Source: Leptasterias polaris (taxonomy: Eukaryota > Echinodermata > Asteroidea > Forcipulatida > Asteriidae). Taken from it: a DNA stretch of 64,000 nucleotides. Positions within the stretch are counted from its first letter, which is position 1, and the number at the start of each line of letters is the position of its first letter. The notes under the pieces were generated by a model that searched no databases, was not told where the DNA came from, and was given only the letters and a program-made list of their open reading frames with translations. Shown one piece after another: positions 1 to 10,564 of this stretch. The translations under genes and the position numbers were made by a program. The DNA lies in NCBI GenBank assembly GCA_037783415.1, contig JAZGTN010000228.1, positions 930,001-994,000 of the forward strand, read 5' to 3'.

Positions 1-960
1 ACCTGTGATATGGAAAATTGGAAGATGGTCACTCAAGTCTGTGACAAGAATACCTGACATAGTGTTCTGTGTAATTGTATTAGTGAAGATATTATCAATG
101 AGCGAAGCAGAATTTTGAGTGATTCTGGTTGGTTTATCAATAACTGGAACTAGGGAATGACTTAGGAGAGTATTGATGAAGTTGGTATGGGAGTTTTTAT
201 TGTTGCATAAAAGGTTTATGTTAAAATCTCCGGTGAGATAACACAGTTTTTGTTCTCTGGTGAAGCGAGTACAATTGCCATCGAGGTGATTGTTAAAATC
301 GTTGATATCTGTGTTCGGGGGTCTATAAAGAACACCAACAATGACATTTTTAGAAGAAGCATTTTCAATTTCAATAAAAAGAGATTCTGACGTATCAGTT
401 TTGCCAGGAATATCAGAACGAATTTTAAAGGAAAAGGAGTTTCTAACATATAGACAAACCCCTCCACCTTTGCCATTTACTCTATTTTCACCCAGAAATG
501 AGTAGCCATCAATCGTTGGAGGGATTGTGTGGTCTGTAAGCCATGTTTCAGTAAAGCAAAGAATAGAAAATTTATGACGAAGTTGATTTAAATAATTATC
601 GATGCTGTCAATGTTTTTGATAATGCTGCGGGCATTATGATGAAAAATTGATAATTTGTCAGAACATTTGAAAAATTTGTTGTTGAAGTCATCTTCTAAT
701 AGGTAATTTGCAGTGGGGGTGTCTATGGAATCCTCGGTAACAGTATCATTTTGATCAAAATTGGCATAAAAAAGAGGGTTTAAGGGCAGAGAATTTGAGT
801 AATGGAGATCAATAGTGGTATTTGAACTGAGCTCTGAAAGAGCTATTGCAAAATCATTGTCGCTCTCTAAATGATTAAAAGGGAGGTCCAAACTCAAGTT
901 AATTTCGTTAGAGTCACCATCGAAAGAAAAACCAGTGTAAGCCCATGTGGCACTGGGCAT
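1..960 (-). CDS. Non-LTR retrotransposon ORF, apurinic-type endonuclease domain (partial, runs off left edge)
   Basis: Read on the minus strand, this frame has no stop from 960 to base 1, about 320 codons. A variable N-terminal part of about 100 residues is followed by an AP-endonuclease-like domain. In order I see the motifs FHHNARSI, LCFTETWL, GGGVCLYVRN, VGVLYRPPN, LTGDFNIN, SLIDNIFTN and SDHLPIFH, which carry the usual catalytic N, E, D and H positions of LINE endonucleases. The reverse transcriptase should lie beyond base 1. The only upstream ATG (958-960) lies where the frame enters the neighbouring plus-strand LINE, so the true start is uncertain and the first about 10 codons may be chimeric. 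In-frame stops follow just above 960. The lack of any stop or frameshift suggests a young copy. The clade was not determined; the CR1/Jockey group is plausible. Confidence 0.85.
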   Translation of the reverse strand, partial: MPSATWAYTGFSFDGDSNEINLSLDLPFNHLESDNDFAIALSELSSNTTIDLHYSNSLPLNPLFYANFDQNDTVTEDSIDTPTANYLLEDDFNNKFFKCSDKLSIFHHNARSIIKNIDSIDNYLNQLRHKFSILCFTETWLTDHTIPPTIDGYSFLGENRVNGKGGGVCLYVRNSFSFKIRSDIPGKTDTSESLFIEIENASSKNVIVGVLYRPPNTDINDFNNHLDGNCTRFTREQKLCYLTGDFNINLLCNNKNSHTNFINTLLSHSLVPVIDKPTRITQNSASLIDNIFTNTITQNTMSGILVTDLSDHLPIFHITG

Positions 961-3010
961 CCCAAGAAGATATTGCTAGGTTTAAAACCCTTCTGTCCGA
1001 CAAATTAGACTCTGTGTATTTGGATAATGAGGCTTTGTCTTGTACTGATTTTAAGTGTGATAGTCATTCTAAACATATCAATGATCTGCATGATAATATT
1101 ATTTCTGCTTTATTAAATGCTAGTGAAAGTACTATTCCTATGCGTAAACATGCCATCAGTAAAACTGTTCCTTGGAATGAATATGTTGATGATTATTTTA
1201 AAGTGTCCTTAATGTGGCATGACATTTGGAAACATTCTGGGCAACCTAAGAATGGTATTATTGCTGACCTTGGGCGGAAATCTAGGGCCCACTACCCTAC
1301 AGCGTGTAAACAGGTTTTACGGTCTGATGGAGAGCTTAAGTCAGATAAAATGGCTGAGAATCTGGCCGAAGGGTGTACTGGTGACTTTTGGAAAGAAGTC
1401 AAGAAACATCGTTCTAGGAAAGTGTTTTATCCTAATATGGTCGATGATAGTACGGGCTCTAGGGATATTGCTAATATGTTTGCTGATAAATTCGAAAATT
1501 TGTACAATTGCGTTGGTTTTAATGATTGTGATATGGTTGAACTTTTGAAGGATTTTAATTACCAGATTGACAACAACTGCTTTCATGGTTGTATTCACGG
1601 TATCATTGTATCGATGCTAGTGATGTTTCTCTTGCTATTAGAAATTGAAAACTTCTAAAGCTGATGGGTCTGCTGACGTTATGTCGGATCATATTATAAA
1701 TGCTTGCAGCAAGCTTAGCGTGTATTTGGGTTTTCTGTTTACTGCCATGCTGCGCCATGGGTTAACTCCAAATGGTATGTTAACAGGTACTATGGTACCT
1801 ATTCCCAAAGGTAGATGGGCCAACTTGACTTCCTCAGATAATTTCCTCGCAATTACTTTGAGTAGCCTTTTTGGGAAGCTGCTTGATAATATCATTCTGC
1901 ATAAAGAACAGGTCAATTTGTGTACAAGTGAGCTTCAGTTTAGTTTTAAACAGCACTCGTCTACATCACTTTGTACTGCGATGGTTCAAGAGACTGTCTT
2001 ATTTTGTGTATAATGGGAGTAATGTTTATACTTTGCTTTTAGATGTCAGTAAATCTTTTGATAGGGTCAACTATTGTAAATTGTTCCGAATTCTTTTGAC
2101 TCGTGGCATTTGTCCAATGTATTGTAAATTGCTTTTAAATATGTATGTTAATCAAAAGCTGAGGGTCAAATGGAATGATGAGTATTCTGGGCTGTTTTCT
2201 GTTTCTAATGGTGTGAAGCAAGGTGGGGTAATTTCCCCAGTTTTATTCTGTGTATATATGGATGGTTTACTGGATGAATCGAAGAATTGAAGAATTGAAG
2301 AATTGTCATATGGGTAATGCTTATGCTGGGGCAATGACAGGCTGCCTGATCTCTGTGTTACTGTTAATGGCACCAAGGTGCAAATTGTTGAGAATATTCT
2401 TCATCTTGGACATATGTTGTCCAATAATATTTTTGAGTTCGTTGGTACTAAGTGTGTCAGTGATTTTAATCGTCAGTGTAATTTTTTCTTAGCTGATTTT
2501 AAGTATGCCAATTCGAACGTTAGAAATACTCCTTTTCATAAATATTGTACTAGTTGTTATGGTACTCAAATTTTACCACTGTTTGATGATAAAATTGACG
2601 CTATTTTTAAGGCATGGCGTGTGGCCATTCGTAGAGTTTGGAGAATTCCTTGGCGTACTCATTGCTGTTTATTTATACCTCATATCGCTGGTTGTATGGA
2701 TCTTTAATACTGGTTTGCTAAACGTTGTATTAAATTTATTGGTATGGCATTGAATTCGATTTGTAAAATGGGTCAATATGGATCATAATCTATCATGGGG
2801 GGCAACTTCAGGCTTTTGTCATCTCTACTTAACATGTGCACCAGTGATGTAACAAGGAGGTGGAATACTCTTTGTTATGCAAATGAAGATTCTATCAGAA
2901 CTGCGGAGCAGATTAAGGAACTAGCTTGTATGCGGGACAGGCCCATGGGTGGGCTCCTGAGCAAGAATGATTGCAATGACTTTCTGGAATTTCTGTGTAC
3001 CTGTTAATTT
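938..3010 (+). pseudogene. 5'-truncated, frameshifted LINE reverse transcriptase
   Basis: The copy begins in the linker between endonuclease and reverse transcriptase (945-1658 open; motifs MWHDIWKHSG and GDFWKEVKKHRS) and continues into RT fragments. The fragment at 1645-2010 carries MVPIPKGRWANL, a degraded form of the first RT motif. The frame then shifts to 2000-2290, which carries LLLDVSKSFDRVNY and NGVKQGGVISPVLF. The YADD palm motif that should follow is missing: the sequence jumps into the thumb region at about 2300-2370. The 3' part (2378-3007) continues in two more frames and ends EFLCTC. At least three frameshifts plus an internal deletion make it non-functional. It faces the endonuclease ORF at 1-960 head to head. 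Confidence 0.85.
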
Positions 3011-3134
3011 TTGGGTGCTCTTAATGTGGTGCTGTTTATAAATTTTCTTCTGTTTTCAATTGTTAAACCTTGGTGTGTATTTTTGTATTTTACTAATGTG
3101 CGTCATCAGATGCGAATAAAGAATCATGAACTGA

Positions 3135-3256
3135 ACTGTATACTCAGTACTTTCCCGAGTTCTATGAACAAAGAAACAGGGAAATCACTCGGGTGGAACG
3201 AGTTGTGTGCCACCAACGTTGGCAAAAGTAAGCAAGTAAAGGCGAACGTACTCTAG
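3135..3256. repeat. Dispersed repeat related to the 29.6-30.1 kb SINE-like block
   Basis: The stretch from ACTGTATACTCAGTACTTTC to about 3250 recurs at 29719-30090, including CCACCAACGTTGGCAAAAG and AAAGGCGAAC. Part of it also appears at 58530 next to a tRNA-like SINE. It looks like a SINE tail or a fragment shared with the Penelope-like remnant near 30.1 kb. Confidence 0.55.
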
Positions 3257-4556
3257 GCTGTTTTCCGAATCAGTGGCTACGGCTAAAGTGTGTTGCTATA
3301 AGGGAATCCTGATTGATTCAACAATCATAAAAAAACACCATTGTGACATGAAGAATGAATCTTCAAATAATTATGCTCATGGCACAAATACAAATAATAA
3401 TATAAGGGAATCCTGATTGATTGGAAAAAATAATATGATATATTGGAAAAAATAATATGAAAAATGAATCTTCAAATATGGTCATGGCACTAATTCAAAT
3501 AACAACATGTACATGTACAATCATATATAAAATAATAAAAAACGTGAACAAACATTTCACTATTATACTAAATAATTGATTGAAAATATGATTATTTTAT
3601 TTTATTTTGTATTTGTTTAAATTTTTGTCTTCTTCTTTTTGCCCAGCTATTGTCTTTGGATGTTTGAGTCCTTTAGCTACCAGTAATATATTTAATTATA
3701 TAAGTATCTAAGCTCTAAAGGGCGTGGCAACACCCCCGATTTTATCTTGACGAGCGAAAGGGCCAACATTTACAACACCACTAAAATATTTGTTTTCGCC
3801 CAGTATTGGGTTTTAAACAACCTATTGTGTAATTCGTATTAGAAAGCGTTTTTGTTTTAGTTAAAGTAATGGTAGTAAGCACTCTTTGAAATGTTTAGTG
3901 TGAAACTCCTCCACTGATTAGAAATAAATAAAACAATCTCATTCGAATCTGAAAAACGAGTCATGAATTAATCTGTTCGCGAGTGCTGTGGAAAGAGATG
4001 CGCTTGGTCGACGCTGTCACCTCACTAAAAACGTGGATGGATTTGTGAAAATACTGTAGATTTTTTCTGCTGCACTCTGACCAAGGGTCACAAAATAATG
4101 TATTGGCTTATTTTCATTTATTTATATATTTATTTAATCATTTTCATGTTGGTATCCAAGCAACATTGAAGTTAATCAACAAATTAACCACTGAATTTAA
4201 AAACAATTGCTTGAATGAATAGCTGTATTATGACTATTTCCCCCCTTTTAGGAAACGCTTGGTGCAGTTTCAGATATTTGATGTCTAGAAGCCTAGGTGC
4301 TCCCCTGAAGAAGAAACAAAACTAAACATTGTTGGTTCTTCAAATAACTTTGTGAAAGGGTTATATACCTAAAACCAATGTAACCAAACAGTTATTTTAA
4401 GAGAACCCAATTAAGGAACTGATTTTGGCAGAGACAATTTAGTTCTGAAAAGAACGAATTTGCTTATTAGCTTCTTCCTGGGCGGAAGTATATCGGCCGG
4501 GACTAATAGTCTGTGCTTACTTGATCAAGGGAACATCTAGTTATTATTACTTCAAG
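3257..4556. other. AT-rich non-coding stretch with a short tandem duplication
   Basis: No gene is visible. A roughly 104-bp direct duplication sits at about 3298-3500: TAAGGGAATCCTGATTGATT occurs at 3299 and 3402, and AATGAATCTTCAAATA occurs twice. The remainder is AT-rich with scattered stops in all frames and no recognisable repeat. Confidence 0.5.
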
Positions 4557-4657
4557 GCTGCGGAGTGAGTTTTTAATGGTTTCAACGTTTCGACCAGCCA
4601 GCTCTATGTCATCGTCAGGAGACTGCAAAGTGTGAGAGAAGTTGGTCTATGTTTAGG
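4557..4657. repeat. Left part of host repeat copy A (interrupted by the DIRS element)
   Basis: About 100 bp are roughly 90% identical by eye to 30889-30991 (shared CTGCGGAGTGAGTTT, CGTTTCGACCAGCCAGCTCT and AAGTTGGTCTATGTTTT). The continuation of the same repeat is found after the DIRS element, at 9336-10560. Read on the minus strand it contains a hammerhead-like core at 4586-4617. Confidence 0.75.
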
Positions 4658-4735
4658 ATTCTATTACGTCATCATTTCACACTTCAGTGACCACATGAGA
4701 TTGCACCACGTACCAGTAGCTTCAGTGTACTGCAA
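4658..4735 (+). repeat. DIRS left inverted terminal repeat
   Basis: The outer half (CTATTACGTCATCATTTCAC and onward) is complementary to 9037-9083. The inner half (ATGAGATTGCACCACGTACC and onward to CTTCAGT) is complementary to 9226-9262. Confidence 0.8.
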
Positions 4736-4941
4736 TCCTTTGACAGAGTAGCACGTTGTGCTCTTGATCTGTCAAGTGTAGCTATCGGACTTGCGTTGAG
4801 CTTCATACAAGGAAGTTGTATTTGTATCTAACTTCAACGCGGTAAGCTGTTTAAGCTGTGTTTATAATATCAATTATAAAGTTGGGTTGTAACGAAGTTA
4901 CGTTTCTGAATTTTGCACGTGGTGTGAAATTATTGTTTGTA

Positions 4942-6030
4942 ATGGCGGACTGTCCACAAGGTATAGAAATGGACAAAAAACGCCACAGAGAACCCAAAAC
5001 CGGCAGCAATGGTGAAGTTACACCAGCAAAACGACAACAAACATCAGATATGAATCCCAGTAGCGGTGTTACCGCTCCAGAAGGGAAGCAATGCCAACGA
5101 GAACAATCTCAAATGGCAACCATTTTGAACATGTTAGTTCAAATTAAAGACAATCAGGATAAACTCGGTGCTCGTGTAGGGCACATAGAAGAGAGTTTTG
5201 AGTATTGTGAAGAACCCGTGGAGGTTCAAGAACTAGAGTTGAATAATCAGACACAACCTCAAATTCACATGCATGTGAATAATGCTGATAAACCATCAAC
5301 TAGTGCAGAGAAATCTGATAAACCTATTGAAATTGAGAGTGAGTCTGCTAAAACTGAGACAGTGAACATTTTCAAAAATATAACTGAGAAATTCACCAAT
5401 AAGGAACGCTGTGATCAAGCTGTTGACCAAGATTTGGCTGACATTGTGAATAGTTTGTTCAGAGATGCAATCCCTGATGACAAATACAATGAGCTCGTAA
5501 AAAAGTACAATAAACCTGAAAATTGTGTTGGGCTCTCCAGTGTACGAGTAAACCAGCTGGTTTGGGATATTATTCGACCGGAATCTCGGTCTTTGGATGT
5601 TAAATTCCAAGCAATCCAGGCATCCCTCATGAAAGGGTCCACAGCTATTACGCAACTAGTTGAACAACTAGCCCAAACGACAATAGATAAAGCCGAATCT
5701 GGGAGCACACAAAAGCTACTCGATTTGAGTACTGATGCATTGGCATTGTTCGGAAACGCAAACCGACTTTCAAATCTCAGAAGGCGTGACTGCATGAAGT
5801 CAGACTTAAAGCAAGATTACTTGCATTTATGTTCCACTACTGTACCTTTTATTGACTATCTGTTCGGGGACGATGTCTCAAAAACAGTTAAAGATATTCA
5901 AGAAGTAAACAGAGCAGGTCAGAAGATAAGTACATCTTGGTCACGAGGTGGTAGTAGCCGTGGTAGAAATCGACCTCGAGCCATGAGATTCAGGGGACGA
6001 GGTCGCGGTTATTTTCGCAAGCCATATTAA
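4942..6030 (+). CDS. DIRS ORF1, Gag-like protein (362 aa)
   Basis: This is the presumed nucleocapsid-like protein of the DIRS element, expected to bind element RNA. I chose the ATG at 4942 (MADCPQGIEMDKKRHREP) because the frame upstream to 4858 lacks another ATG. The first 170 residues are polar and low in complexity (KR-rich, then acidic and Q-rich). The central part, from about residue 175, is the conserved folded region (DLADIVNSLFRDAIPDDKY and onward). The C-terminal 30 residues are RG-rich (RGGSSRGRNRP and RGRGRGYF), a nucleic-acid-binding tail typical of DIRS Gag. No stop or shift interrupts it. The polymerase frame opens at 6059 in the next frame, without an ATG and not overlapping. 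Confidence 0.85.
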   Translation: MADCPQGIEMDKKRHREPKTGSNGEVTPAKRQQTSDMNPSSGVTAPEGKQCQREQSQMATILNMLVQIKDNQDKLGARVGHIEESFEYCEEPVEVQELELNNQTQPQIHMHVNNADKPSTSAEKSDKPIEIESESAKTETVNIFKNITEKFTNKERCDQAVDQDLADIVNSLFRDAIPDDKYNELVKKYNKPENCVGLSSVRVNQLVWDIIRPESRSLDVKFQAIQASLMKGSTAITQLVEQLAQTTIDKAESGSTQKLLDLSTDALALFGNANRLSNLRRRDCMKSDLKQDYLHLCSTTVPFIDYLFGDDVSKTVKDIQEVNRAGQKISTSWSRGGSSRGRNRPRAMRFRGRGRGYFRKPY

Positions 6031-6058
6031 GGGCATAATACCTCCGGAGATGGTGTAA

Positions 6059-8169
6059 AAACTTCCAGAAGTACCCCAGAACGCAGACAAGAGGTCAGCA
6101 AAGCCAGAAGTAGCACAATACTGTAGAGTCTACAGCGATGCTGTAAGTACTTCAGTAAAAATTGAGGCATTTGAAGCAGGTAGACTGAAACATTTTGTAA
6201 GCAATTGGCGAGAAGTAACGTCAGATGTCAATATAATCGACATAGTTGCACATGCCCATATTGAGTTTATTGATAAACCACCGTCACAAAGTAAACTACC
6301 TTGGCAAAATATCGGTAGTCTTTCAGAACAAAATGTTATCAATTTGGAAATAACAACATTGCTGGAGAAAAGGGTGATTGTTAAGTCACATCACTGTCCA
6401 GGGAAGTTTATATCTTCGATATTTACTCGACCAAAAAAGGAGGGCACATCCAGAATGATACTTAACCTCAAAGGTTTTAATGAGCATGTGAAATACCGTC
6501 ATTTTAAGATGGATACCTTTGAAACGGCTGTAAGACTTATTACACCAAATTGTTTCATGGCGTCAGTGGATCTTAAAGACGCTTATTACACAGTTCCTAT
6601 AGCAGAGGAGCATCAAAAGTATCTCAAGTTTATGTGGGATAATACTTTGTTTCAGTATACATGCTTACCAAACGGGCTAGCCTCGGCCCCTAGAATGTTT
6701 ACCAAATTATTGAAACCTATGTTTGCAACGTTACGTGAACAAGGACATATCATTTTAGGCTATATTGATGATTGCCTTTTACTAGGTAACACTAAAGATG
6801 AGTGTGTCATGAATGTTAATGAGACATTAACATTAACTAACCGACTTGGATTTATACACCATCCAGTAAAGTCAGTCTTGCAACCTTGCCAAAAGCTCAC
6901 CTTTTTAGGGTTTTCTATAGATTCTGTCGCATTGACAGTTACTCTAACCTCAAACAAAGTTGATAAACTTATTGAGGAATGCAAGGCACTACGTCATTCA
7001 GATATGATGCATATAAGATCAGTGGCTAAAGTCATTGGACTATTGATATCCAGCCTTCCTGCTGTAGAATACGGACCTTTGTTTTATAGGTCTCTTGAAA
7101 TGGAAAAAGTGGATGCATTGAAAGCACACTGTGGCAATTATGACACATTCATGAAAATTACACCAGAAATGAAAGAAGATTTGAGTTGGTGGATTGAAAA
7201 TCTTCCTCAGCAAAAACGAGACATAACAAAAGGAAATGCAGAGATGTCTATATCATCTGATGCCTCAAACAAAGGTTGGGGAGGCATTTGTGGAAAGTTG
7301 AAGTGCGGGGGAAGGTGGACACCTATGGAAGCTAGTCTACATATTAATGCACTAGAACTTAAAGCAGCTTTCTTTGCATTAAAAGCATTGACTGCCCAGA
7401 AAAAGGTCAAACATGTCAAGTTGCTTATTGATAATAGCACAGCAGTCACATATATAAATCACATGGGTGGTGTCAAATCCACAACATGTAACGATATTGC
7501 CAAAATTATTTGGCTTTGGGCAAGAACAAAAGGAATTTGGTTAACAGCAAGTTATTTGCCAGGAACAATGAACTTTGAAGCTGATCATGAATTAAGGGTA
7601 TTTAATGATCGTACTGAATGGCAATTAGATAAAGTTGTTTTTACAATAATCACTGATATGTTGGGACTCCCAGACATTGATCTTTTTGCCACAAGACTGA
7701 ATAAACAATTAACCAAATTTGTCTCATGGCGGCCTGATCCTGATGCCTTATATATAGATGCCTTTACATTAGATTGGCACTCATGGTATTTTTTTGCTTT
7801 CCCTCCATTTAGTGTTCTTGGGAAAACACTGCAGAAGGTGGCATTGGATCAAGCAACAGGCATCATAATAGCCCCAGGTTTGCTCAAATATTGCAAATGT
7901 TGGTGAGCCACCCAATTTTACTACCAATGAAAGCAACGTTGCTTCAACTCCCAGGGACGGCCCAACTACATCCGCTGAGGACAAAACTCAGATTGATGGC
8001 TTGCCTGGTTTCAGGCAATCGCTTGAAAAGCAGAACATTTCTGGAGCAACGGCCGACATTATCATGTCATCATGGAGGGAAAGCACCCACAAACAGTACC
8101 ATTCATATGTTAAAAGATGGTTGCAGTTTTGCTCTGAGATCAAAGCGGATCCAATGCATCCAAATATAA
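6059..8169 (+). pseudogene. DIRS ORF2: reverse transcriptase, RNase H and MT-like domain, with one frameshift
   Basis: The frame is open from 6059 (after TAA at 6056) to 7906. RT motifs in order are MASVDLKDAYYTVPI, LPNGLASAPRMFTKLL, LGYIDDCLLL (the YIDD active site) and KLTFLGFSID. The RNase H part shows SISSDASNKGWGG, HINALELKAAFFAL, LLIDNSTAV and EADHE, so the acidic residues are present. The last part (DIDLFATRLNKQ, FPPFSVLGKTLQ) is the conserved DIRS C-terminal segment often described as methyltransferase-like. At about 7877, just after IIIAP, the expected PWxP-rich segment is missing and the frame shifts. The family's C-terminal tail continues in another frame from about 7880 to 8169 (LVSHPILLPM, LMACLVSG), overlapping ORF3. 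No ATG opens the frame, so expression by reinitiation or recoding from ORF1 is presumed. Confidence 0.88.
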
Positions 8170-8990
8170 GCCAGTTGCTTGATTTCCTCACTAAATTGTA
8201 TCACACAGGAATTGGATACAGTGCACTGAACACAGCTCGATCTGCAGTATCAGCATTATGTTCAACAAATGACTGTGTACCTTTAGGTACTCATCCGCTT
8301 GTACGGCGTTTTATGAAGGGTGTCTTTAATTTAAGACCAACAAAACCTCGCTACAGTGTGACATGGGACGTCAACAAGGTTCTTGACTATATTAGGTCAT
8401 TTTTACCGGTAGAAGTGCTACCTTTGAAACAATTAACTTTGAAATTGGTTATGTTAATTGCTTTAACTACAGCGGCCAGAAGCCAAACTTTGAGTTTATT
8501 GAGATTGTCAAATATGACGGTAACTGATGATGGATTTAGATTTCATTTTGATCAACTGCTTAAGCAAAGCAGACCGGGGTATGTTACTCTAACTATTAAC
8601 TTAAAGGCTTACACGCCAAATTTTCAACTGTGTGTATGTATTACTTTGACTGAATATTTAGCTCGCACTAAACCTTTGCGAGGGGATGTTGAACAGTTAT
8701 TAATTAGCTATGTTAAACCATACAAATCAGTATCTACCTCAACTATCAGTAGATGGATTAAAGATGTAATGAGACAGTCAGGAATTGATACTGATCAATT
8801 TAAACCACACAGTGTGCGAGCAGCAACTACTTCTAAAGCTAAGCAGAGCTTAGTTCCAATTGATCTTATTTTGAAGACAGCAGGATGGTCATCCCAAAGC
8901 ACGTTTGCCAAGTTCTACGACAATTTACAAGAAAATATTGACTGTTGTTCATGTACAATGTTCTTCCATGTATTTTCAAGTATTAAATGA
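8001..8990 (+). CDS. DIRS ORF3, tyrosine recombinase
   Basis: This integrase of the DIRS element should insert a circular DNA intermediate by site-specific-type recombination. The N-terminal SAM-like core-binding region (residues 1-120, WRESTHKQYHSYVKRW) is followed by the catalytic domain. I see the first arginine in TTAARSQTLSLL, the H-x-x-R box in HSVRAATTSKA, and the C-terminal W and nucleophile tyrosine in GWSSQSTFAKFYD. The start is uncertain: 8001 is a TTG and the frame is open further upstream to about 7890 without an ATG, overlapping the tail of ORF2. It ends at 8990, about 45 bp before the internal complementary region. No defect is visible, so it may still be functional. Confidence 0.88.
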   Translation: MPGFRQSLEKQNISGATADIIMSSWRESTHKQYHSYVKRWLQFCSEIKADPMHPNISQLLDFLTKLYHTGIGYSALNTARSAVSALCSTNDCVPLGTHPLVRRFMKGVFNLRPTKPRYSVTWDVNKVLDYIRSFLPVEVLPLKQLTLKLVMLIALTTAARSQTLSLLRLSNMTVTDDGFRFHFDQLLKQSRPGYVTLTINLKAYTPNFQLCVCITLTEYLARTKPLRGDVEQLLISYVKPYKSVSTSTISRWIKDVMRQSGIDTDQFKPHSVRAATTSKAKQSLVPIDLILKTAGWSSQSTFAKFYDNLQENIDCCSCTMFFHVFSSIK

Positions 8991-9036
8991 CATTGAATAC
9001 TGAACTCTGAACTCTCTCACACATCTTTGCTTTAAA

Positions 9037-9163
9037 GTCTCATGTGGTCACTGAAGTGTGAAATGATGACGTAATAGAATCTCAAAATTAAACGAAACTA
9101 GAAGTTGAAGTTTGATGGAGATTCTATGTAGTCATCATGAACACGAAGGGATCACACCCTCCC
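9037..9163 (+). repeat. DIRS internal complementary region
   Basis: 9037-9083 is the reverse complement of the left element end. 9084-9163 is the reverse complement of the right element end (9262-9338). The join reads as the circle junction of the two ends. This is the template used in DIRS models to complete the element ends during replication. Confidence 0.82.
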
Positions 9164-9225
9164 TGTATACCCTCCCTGTGTGGAGTTTGTTTGGTTTTAT
9201 GTAAGATGTGTTCGCTCGGCTTTAA

Positions 9226-9338
9226 AAACTGAAGCTACTGGTACGTGGTGCAATCTCATGTGATCCCTTCGTGTTCATGATGACTACATAGAATCTCCAT
9301 CAAACTTCAACTTCTAGTTTCGTTTAATTTTGAGAATT
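9226..9338 (+). repeat. DIRS right inverted terminal repeat
   Basis: 9226-9262 pairs with the inner left repeat. 9262-9338 forms a long near-perfect hairpin with 9084-9163. It extends outward about 38 bp more than the left repeat, which is normal for DIRS elements. Confidence 0.8.
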
Positions 9339-10562
9339 TGGAGGTACTCTCCCGAATTCTGAAATCAACCCCGTGGCAGCGGGAAAAAATAGCAAGACAA
9401 GTTTTCAGTTAACAAAATCTGCACAGCAAATAACATGTGCACACGGTGTTACTGCCATCAGAATATACAATTTTACCGTACCATGTAATGTCTAAAAATC
9501 TAATAAATACAGAGAATACTTTAAACATCAATGCGTTTCTCTTGCCGGGATAAGACGTTGGCTTTTAAAAAACCCAAAGCCTTCTGTTGGCACTTTTATA
9601 AAAGTTAAACAACATTAGTAAGAATGTTGATTTTTTTTTTACCATACCCACTGTTAAAATAAAATGCTGTGTAAGTCCCGAAGGTATTCGAAAATTTGGA
9701 CCCAAAAGTGCCCTATTTTGTGTTTCCTCAATGTTCGATTACTTGCGAGACTTCCATGGTGTATTAAAAACCGCTCTTGTTTAAATTCAATATTTGAATA
9801 ATGTACTGAAGCTTACCCTTTGCTGCCGTAGTACAACCAGATCCAATTGCAGCCTTTCCAAAAGCAGATCTGAACGTCAAACTGGTCCTTTACAAATGTT
9901 TACCTTGTGATGAGTAGTTCAGGTCCTCTAAGTATAAAACGCAAATGCAAGGGTGAATTCACGTGCCTCCCTTATGTACTTCCAACTAATCAATACACCG
10001 ATCCATTAAGCCACGCCCATTTCTCTTTGACCAATCACAACCGCGAAATCTGATCACCATTTGAACCGTTTGGTGATCTTTGCACTAATGGTGATCGGGT
10101 TTCGGGGCTCGTAAGGAGGCGGGGCTTAATGGATCGGTCTATTAGATCAGTCACCCATAACAATTTAACTGCGTCAATCCAACGGTCGTAAAAAAGCTCT
10201 GGTAATATTAAGGTGTTTCAGCAACAGCGCTTTAACATCTGTCCAAATCTTTCTCTAAATATGTATTACTTTACACGTTGTTCCTAGGTGGGCAGTTCCA
10301 TTGCATTTTACATCAGCTTAAAGAGTCACATAACCACCCCCTTTTTATAACCACCAAACCACATGGTTTTCAAAACGCAATCTATTGAAATAATTGTAAT
10401 TATCTAAACGCAAAAAGTATGTAGTTTTTAGTTAGACAGTTTATTTATATTAATTCTGTCAGACCTGAACTTTGGAGTACTCCACAAGGACATTGATATT
10501 ATATTGTCAAACAGTTGGAAGTCTAAATGAAGCCAACTTCACAAATGTTCACAACCAACTTC
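9336..10562. repeat. Host repeat copy A, right part
   Basis: It is colinear with 30992-32090. Shared landmarks are TTTGGAGGTACTCTCCCGAA, CAAAATCTGCACAGCAAAT, TTTGGACCCAAA, AACGTCAAACTGGTC, CAACGGTCGTAAAAAA-like text and TTGTCAAACAGTTGGAAGTC. No conserved ORF runs through it. The nature of the repeat is unknown. It is interrupted by a MITE at 9996-10139 and a LINE fragment from 10563, and resumes at about 11415-11510. Confidence 0.75.
9996..10139. mobile_element. Small MITE (about 144 bp) with TA target duplication
   Basis: The ends are inverted: ACCGATCCATTAAGCC on the left and GGCTTAATGGATCGGT on the right. A TA dinucleotide flanks both sides. The paralogous site at about 31690 lacks it, which proves it was inserted. 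The internal sequence is non-coding. The TA duplication points to a Tc1/mariner-type source, which is inference. Confidence 0.75.
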
Positions 10563-10564
10563 TT

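Larger units (their letters stand above)
4658..9338 (+). mobile_element. DIRS-type tyrosine-recombinase retrotransposon, nearly complete
   Basis: It carries Gag-like, RT/RNase H and tyrosine recombinase ORFs in DIRS order. The ends show DIRS architecture. A left inverted repeat (about 4658-4735) and a longer right inverted repeat (about 9226-9338) share the inner part (TGAGATTGCACCACGTACC on the left). An internal complementary region (about 9037-9163) is the joined complement of the left outer end (9037-9083) followed by that of the right outer end (9084-9163). An ATT trinucleotide flanks both ends (4658-4660, 9336-9338) and is present once in the uninterrupted paralogue at 30992-30994. This is as expected for recombinase-mediated insertion of a circle without target duplication. 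One frameshift near 7877 disables the polymerase ORF. Confidence 0.9.
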
